9,675 nucleotides of DNA from Anaerolineaceae bacterium (GTDB taxonomy: Bacteria > Chloroflexota > Anaerolineae > 4572-78), in NCBI GenBank assembly GCA_024762375.1, contig JANTHQ010000048.1:1-9675 (forward strand), read 5' to 3'. The stretch's first letter is position 1; the number at the start of each line of letters is the position of its first letter. The translations under genes and the position numbers were made by a program. A model generated the notes under the pieces. It was not told the DNA's origin and did not search any database. It saw nothing but the letters and a program-made list of their open reading frames with translations. Of this stretch, positions 6,632 through 9,675 are shown piece by piece.

Positions 6632-7384
6632 CTATGGAGACACCAAATGCCCAACGACCACCAATCGTTCAGTATACGCTGCCACAGCATCATCATACGA
6701 CTGGCAGGTTATCAGTGTTAACCGCGGTGAATCGGTGGGGTATGCCACCTGCACATCTGTGGGAGAAACGGTCATCGCACCGTCGATTTCATATTCAAAC
6801 ACAGTGTCGCCCCGATATACCGTCACGCTATCGCCCGGTTTGAGTCCCCCCAACCGATAAAACGGCCCGCGCCGACCATCCGGCGCCAGTGTGATGTGCC
6901 CCGCCAGCACCACATTTCCCGTTTCGCCGGGGCTGGATGTTCCCTGCAGATGCCCGACCGACTGCTCCAGGCCGCTCACGTCCCAGATGCCATCGCGAAT
7001 GGGCGCAATTTCCACCGGAACATCAATTTCCATTGCCGGAATGACCAATCGGGTAGCAGGATGTTCCGGTGCGCTGATGGCAAGTGACGGCAACGGTGTG
7101 GGTGTTGGCGTAGCGGTGAAAGCCGGGGTCATCGTTGGTGATGCGGTGGGTGATGGCAATGACGTGGGGGTCAATGTGACGGTCGGGGTGGGCAGTGGCG
7201 TTTCGGTAGGCGACGGGGTCTCGGTGGCGGGCAGCGGTGTCGGCGAAACAAACACCACCGGCGGACGCTCGGCGGGGATGCGGGCCGGGCTCGCCCCGGC
7301 AGACTGTCCGCACGCCGCCAGCAACCCCATCCCCAAAAATAGTGCAATTGTTTGTATGATGTGGCCGGTTTTGATATTTTCCAT
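6632..7384 (-). CDS. Sortase-family cysteine transpeptidase with lipoprotein signal and Thr/Pro linker
   Basis: 250 residues from ATG 7384; an in-frame ATG at 7402 adds six residues but lies inside the promoter. The N-terminus is a lipoprotein signal: short basic start, hydrophobic stretch 8-22 and a lipobox LAAC with Cys25, so the mature protein is probably lipid-anchored outside the membrane. Residues 47-98 are a low-complexity Thr/Pro/Ser spacer (TPSPTETPLPTPT...). The sortase beta-barrel follows, with His163 in VVLAGHIT, Cys227 in LTLITCQSYD and Arg240 in YTERLVVVGHL: the complete catalytic triad. Sortases cut a C-terminal sorting signal on secreted proteins and join them to an amine, often on peptidoglycan or pilins. 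No LPXTG-type substrate is encoded here, so this is an orphan housekeeping-type (class D/E/F-like) sortase; the class is uncertain. No ribosome site precedes either start. Confidence 0.9.
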   Translation of the reverse strand: MENIKTGHIIQTIALFLGMGLLAACGQSAGASPARIPAERPPVVFVSPTPLPATETPSPTETPLPTPTVTLTPTSLPSPTASPTMTPAFTATPTPTPLPSLAISAPEHPATRLVIPAMEIDVPVEIAPIRDGIWDVSGLEQSVGHLQGTSSPGETGNVVLAGHITLAPDGRRGPFYRLGGLKPGDSVTVYRGDTVFEYEIDGAMTVSPTDVQVAYPTDSPRLTLITCQSYDDAVAAYTERLVVVGHLVSP

Positions 7385-7399
7385 CCGGCAAATTATACT
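7371..7399 (+). promoter_or_regulatory. Promoter for uvrC
   Basis: TTGATA (7371-7376, 5 of 6) and TATACT (7394-7399, 5 of 6) have a 17-nt spacer, the best promoter in the window. RNA would start near 7406, which excludes the in-frame ATG at 7401 as start of uvrC. The -35 box lies inside the first codons of the divergent sortase gene. I see no obvious SOS operator. Confidence 0.65.
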
Positions 7400-7420
7400 C
7401 ATGTCAGTGCGAAATTCAAA
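7392..7420 (-). promoter_or_regulatory. Promoter for the sortase gene, overlapping the uvrC promoter
   Basis: On the minus strand a perfect TATAAT reads at 7392-7397, with a weak -35 (TTGAAT at 7414-7419, 16-nt spacer). Seven nt follow the -10 before the ATG at 7384, so the mRNA would begin at or next to the start codon, i.e. be leaderless. The box shares four base pairs (7394-7397) with the uvrC -10 on the other strand. Confidence 0.5.
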
Positions 7421-7433
7421 TGTGGACGAACCT

Positions 7434-9302
7434 ATGCAGCGACCGGACCTTCAAGAAAAACTAAATAGCCTGCCCACCAAACCGGGGGTGTACCTGTATA
7501 AAAATGTACAGGGAAAAATCATTTATGTCGGCAAAGCCGTCAATCTGCGAAACCGGGTGCGCTCGTATTTCCACAATTCGGCGCAGCACAGCCCCAAAAA
7601 CCGCCATCTGGTGCGAGACATCGCCGATATTGAATTTATCATCGCCGGCTCGGAGTTGGAAGCTCTGCTGCTGGAAAACACACTCATCAAAAAACACCAG
7701 CCAAAATACAATATCCGCCTGAAAGACGACAAACGTTACCCGTACATCAAAGTTCACTGGCAAGACCCGTTTCCGCGTGTGACAACCACCCGCCGCCTGC
7801 AAAACGATGGTGCGCGCTATTTTGGGCCGTACACCGCCGCATGGGCGGCATATCGCACGCTCGATTTGGTGCGGAAAATCTATCCGTACCTGACTTGTAC
7901 CCGCAATATCGACGGCAACGACGAGCGTGCCTGCCTCTATTACCATATCGGGCGGTGCGCTGCACCATGCATCGGCGCGGTGAATCAAACCGAATATCGC
8001 GAGATGATTGACGGGCTGTGTGATTTTTTGGGCGGGCACACCGAGCCGGTGGTCAAACAGTTGACCGATGACATGAACGCCGCCGCCGAAGCACTCGATT
8101 TTGAGCGTGCCGCTACCCTGCGCGACCAAATTCAAGCCATTCATCAAATTGCCGAAAAACAAAAAGTGGTCAGTCCCGATATGGTGGATGAGGATGTGAT
8201 TGCCTTCGCGCGCGATGATGGCAATGCCTGCGTGCAGATTTTTTTCATTCGCGGTGGAAAGTTGATGGGACGCGAATATTTTCTACTGGACGGCGCGAAC
8301 GATACGCACGACACCGAATTGGTCACATCATTTTTGAAACAGTTTTACGACCAAGTGCAGGATATTCCCGCGCAAATTTTACTGCCGCAAGAAATTGATG
8401 AATTGATGATTATCCGCGATTGGCTGAAAAGCAAACGCGGCTCAAAAGTACGGTTGAGCGTGCCGCGACGGGGGCAAAAGAAAGAGTTGATCCATATGGC
8501 TGCCGAAAATGCCGCCGAAACGCTGGCGCATCTGAAAGCCCAGTGGGAAATGGACCAGAGCAAGCACACCGAAGCGCTATCGGAATTGCGAGAGCGATTG
8601 CATTTGCCGCAAGACCCCGTTCGGATTGAATGTTACGACATCAGCACGCTGCAGGGTACACATACCGTCGCCAGCATGGTGGTTTTCGCCAAAGGTGTGC
8701 CGCGCAAAAGCGACTACCGCCGCTTTAAAATTAAAACGGTAGTGGGCAAACCCGATGATTTCGCTTCGATGGCAGAGGTGCTGCGCCGCCGGTTCAATCG
8801 TATGCAAGCCGCACAATCCGGCGAATTGCAAACGGATGCACCCGGCAAATCCGAGCAGGCCGCATCGTGGGCGACACTGCCCAATCTCATCATCATTGAC
8901 GGCGGCAAAGGGCAGTTGAACGCGGCTTTGCAAATTTTGGATGAATTCGGATTGCGAGAGGTAATTCCAATTGTGGGGCTGGCAAAACGCGAAGAAGAAA
9001 TTTTCGTGCCGGGAAAATCCGAGCCAATTATGCTGCCTCGCCGTTCGCAAGCACTGTATTTGGTGCAGCGCATCCGCGATGAGGCGCACCGGTTTGCCAT
9101 CACGTACAACCGCAATCTGCGCCGAAAAGCGGGCGTGGCATCGCAACTCGACAGTATTCCCGGTGTGGGCCCCAAACGGCGCAAAACGCTCCTCAAAGCC
9201 TTCGGTTCAGTAAAAGGCATTCGTGCTGCCAGTGTTGATGAAATTGCCGCTGTTCCCGGTATTCCGCGCCACCTTGCCGAGACCATCAAAGAATTGCTGT
9301 AA
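7434..9302 (+). CDS. uvrC: Excinuclease ABC subunit C
   Basis: 622 residues, normal for UvrC. I start at ATG 7434: GGA at 7424-7426 is spaced 7 nt and the start falls after the predicted RNA start; the upstream open frame to 6891 is antisense to the sortase. UvrC makes both incisions around UvrB-bound DNA lesions in nucleotide excision repair. Seen in order: GIY-YIG nuclease (GVY 18-20, YVG 31-33, Arg39, Glu76) for the 3' cut; four cysteines C155, C167, C175, C179 with the spacing reported for the UvrC iron-sulfur cluster; UVR domain (about 205-240, DFERAATLRDQI) for UvrB contact; RNase H-like nuclease with D402 (ECYDIS), D489 (IIIDGGKGQ) and H552 (RDEAHRFA) for the 5' cut; tandem helix-hairpin-helix from about 575. 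All key residues are present, so it should be active. It is divergent from the sortase gene. Confidence 0.97.
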   Translation: MQRPDLQEKLNSLPTKPGVYLYKNVQGKIIYVGKAVNLRNRVRSYFHNSAQHSPKNRHLVRDIADIEFIIAGSELEALLLENTLIKKHQPKYNIRLKDDKRYPYIKVHWQDPFPRVTTTRRLQNDGARYFGPYTAAWAAYRTLDLVRKIYPYLTCTRNIDGNDERACLYYHIGRCAAPCIGAVNQTEYREMIDGLCDFLGGHTEPVVKQLTDDMNAAAEALDFERAATLRDQIQAIHQIAEKQKVVSPDMVDEDVIAFARDDGNACVQIFFIRGGKLMGREYFLLDGANDTHDTELVTSFLKQFYDQVQDIPAQILLPQEIDELMIIRDWLKSKRGSKVRLSVPRRGQKKELIHMAAENAAETLAHLKAQWEMDQSKHTEALSELRERLHLPQDPVRIECYDISTLQGTHTVASMVVFAKGVPRKSDYRRFKIKTVVGKPDDFASMAEVLRRRFNRMQAAQSGELQTDAPGKSEQAASWATLPNLIIIDGGKGQLNAALQILDEFGLREVIPIVGLAKREEEIFVPGKSEPIMLPRRSQALYLVQRIRDEAHRFAITYNRNLRRKAGVASQLDSIPGVGPKRRKTLLKAFGSVKGIRAASVDEIAAVPGIPRHLAETIKELL

Positions 9303-9312
9303 CTTCAACATG
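9303..9312. repeat. Left target-site duplication of element copy 2
   Basis: CTTCAACATG starts one base after the uvrC stop codon and recurs at 9528-9537, just outside the right inverted repeat. It differs from the copy 1 duplication, showing an independent insertion. Confidence 0.8.
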
Positions 9313-9527
9313 CACGGTTGTTACAAAGTAAATTTTAAGGCGGGTGTATTCCGGTAGGTTGCCACGTAGGGGCGGCTCGCGAGCCGCCCCTACGAATTTT
9401 ACATCGATTGCGAAAAATATCCGACAAGATTGACAGGATTATCAGAATTAAATTTCCGGAAAATCTTGTCAATCTTGTAAATCCTGTCCGGTTTTTTATT
9501 CTCTCAAACGACTTTGCAACAGCCGCG
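9313..9527. mobile_element. MITE-like non-coding element, copy 2 (215 bp)
   Basis: Same element as 1930-2144, same orientation. The ends are CACGGTTGTTACAAAGT (9313-9329) and, inverted at 9511-9527, a 17-bp partner with three mismatches. Inside are a perfect 30-bp palindrome (9365-9394) and facing blocks of 9-bp units (about 9423-9440 and 9462-9488). The inverted repeats are more decayed than in copy 1, but the palindrome is better preserved. It has no coding capacity and must have been moved by a transposase encoded elsewhere. It lies right behind uvrC, where the palindrome could help end the uvrC transcript; no separate terminator is visible. Confidence 0.87.
9365..9394. repeat. Perfect 30-bp palindrome inside element copy 2
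   Basis: The half-site CGTAGGGGCGGCTCG is followed directly by its exact reverse complement. The equivalent in copy 1 (about 1982-2011) has an inserted G and one mismatch. As RNA it would form a very stable stem; as DNA it could extrude as a cruciform or be a protein site. Confidence 0.85.
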
Positions 9528-9537
9528 CTTCAACATG
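9528..9537. repeat. Right target-site duplication of element copy 2
   Basis: CTTCAACATG, the direct repeat partner of 9303-9312. Confidence 0.8.
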
Positions 9538-9546
9538 ACATAAAAC

Positions 9547-9575
9547 TTCTCAAAACTCCGCTTTCATGTTACAAT
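9547..9575 (+). promoter_or_regulatory. Candidate promoter for a gene beyond the right edge
   Basis: TTCTCA (9547-9552, 4 of 6) and TACAAT (9570-9575, 5 of 6) are 17 nt apart. It is placed just downstream of element copy 2, as the vanW promoter is placed downstream of copy 1. Confidence 0.4.
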
Positions 9576-9635
9576 AATATCAGTTTGAATGTTGTGCCAT
9601 GCCAATTTTTCGAGCATCGGCAACAAACCATTCAC

Positions 9636-9675
9636 ATGTTAGAAAACTATTTCTGCCGGACGCGCGGTGACGTAT
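9636..9675 (+). CDS. Possible start of an unidentified gene, cut by window edge
   Basis: From ATG 9636 the frame reads MLENYFCRTRGDV and is still open at the edge; the other two plus frames with starts here close at 9670 or before. No clear ribosome site precedes it, though a promoter-like pair lies 60 bp upstream. Thirteen residues are too few to name a family, and a TTG start at 9585 is also in frame. Confidence 0.3.
   Translation, partial: MLENYFCRTRGDV

Noticed and set aside
6891..7433. Long in-frame extension of UvrC (181 residues)
   Set aside because: It is the antisense of the sortase gene; its Gly/Val-rich sequence mirrors the Thr/Pro linker and has no UvrC homology. UvrC proper begins at the GIY-YIG domain.
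9423..9488. CRISPR-like array in the 9-bp repeated units
   Set aside because: The units are too short, abut without spacers and face each other as inverted blocks; there are no cas genes.
1930..9527. Composite transposon made of the two repeat copies and the genes between
   Set aside because: No transposase is present, the cargo is core genes, and each copy has its own distinct target duplication, which shows separate insertions.
1..9675. tRNA, rRNA or riboswitch
   Set aside because: No cloverleaf, rRNA block or recognisable riboswitch core was seen in the intergenic regions by eye; a covariance-model scan would be needed to be sure.

Overview
The window is ordinary bacterial chromosome: six complete protein genes, one large gene cut by the left edge, a possible gene start at the right edge, and two copies of a short non-coding mobile element. 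A Chloroflexota-like bacterium (or a relative that also carries SpoVS and RicT) is my best guess. It rests on the mix of families: a fused sugar-nucleotidyltransferase/phosphohexomutase, a VanW-domain wall protein, SpoVS without a visible sporulation locus, a Thr/Pro-linked lipoprotein sortase, and intergenic repeats with a GTAGGGGCGGC palindrome. This is inference from gene content; there is no rRNA to confirm it.

Layout. 1-1829 (minus): mannose-1-phosphate guanylyltransferase-like protein with a C-terminal phosphohexomutase-like domain, cut off at its 3' end. 1830-2223: divergent intergenic region holding repeat copy 1 (about 215 bp, terminal inverted repeats, target-site duplication) and the vanW promoter. 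2224-4032 (plus): membrane-anchored VanW-family protein. 4118-5104 and 5121-6086 (plus): holB (clamp-loader delta prime) and ricT, 16 nt apart, matching the holB-yaaT order of Firmicutes. 6128-6195: a large hairpin that can end transcription from both sides. 6222-6482 (minus): spoVS. 6632-7384 (minus): a sortase with a lipoprotein signal. 7434-9302 (plus): uvrC, divergent from the sortase, with overlapping -10 boxes. 9303-9675: repeat copy 2 with its own, different target duplication, then a possible promoter and the first codons of another gene.

How the genes relate. Three themes occur: envelope construction (sugar nucleotide, VanW, sortase), DNA replication and repair (holB, uvrC), and small regulators named after Bacillus development (ricT, spoVS). 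Only holB-ricT looks like a true operon; the others have their own promoters or terminators. I see no defence system, CRISPR array, phage or transposase. The strongest non-routine signals are the MITE-like pair with nested palindromes and clear target duplications, the sortase that appears to be a leaderless-translated lipoprotein sharing promoter DNA with uvrC, the diverged active-site loop of the mutase domain, and the delta-prime subunit with a P-loop but no Walker B acids.
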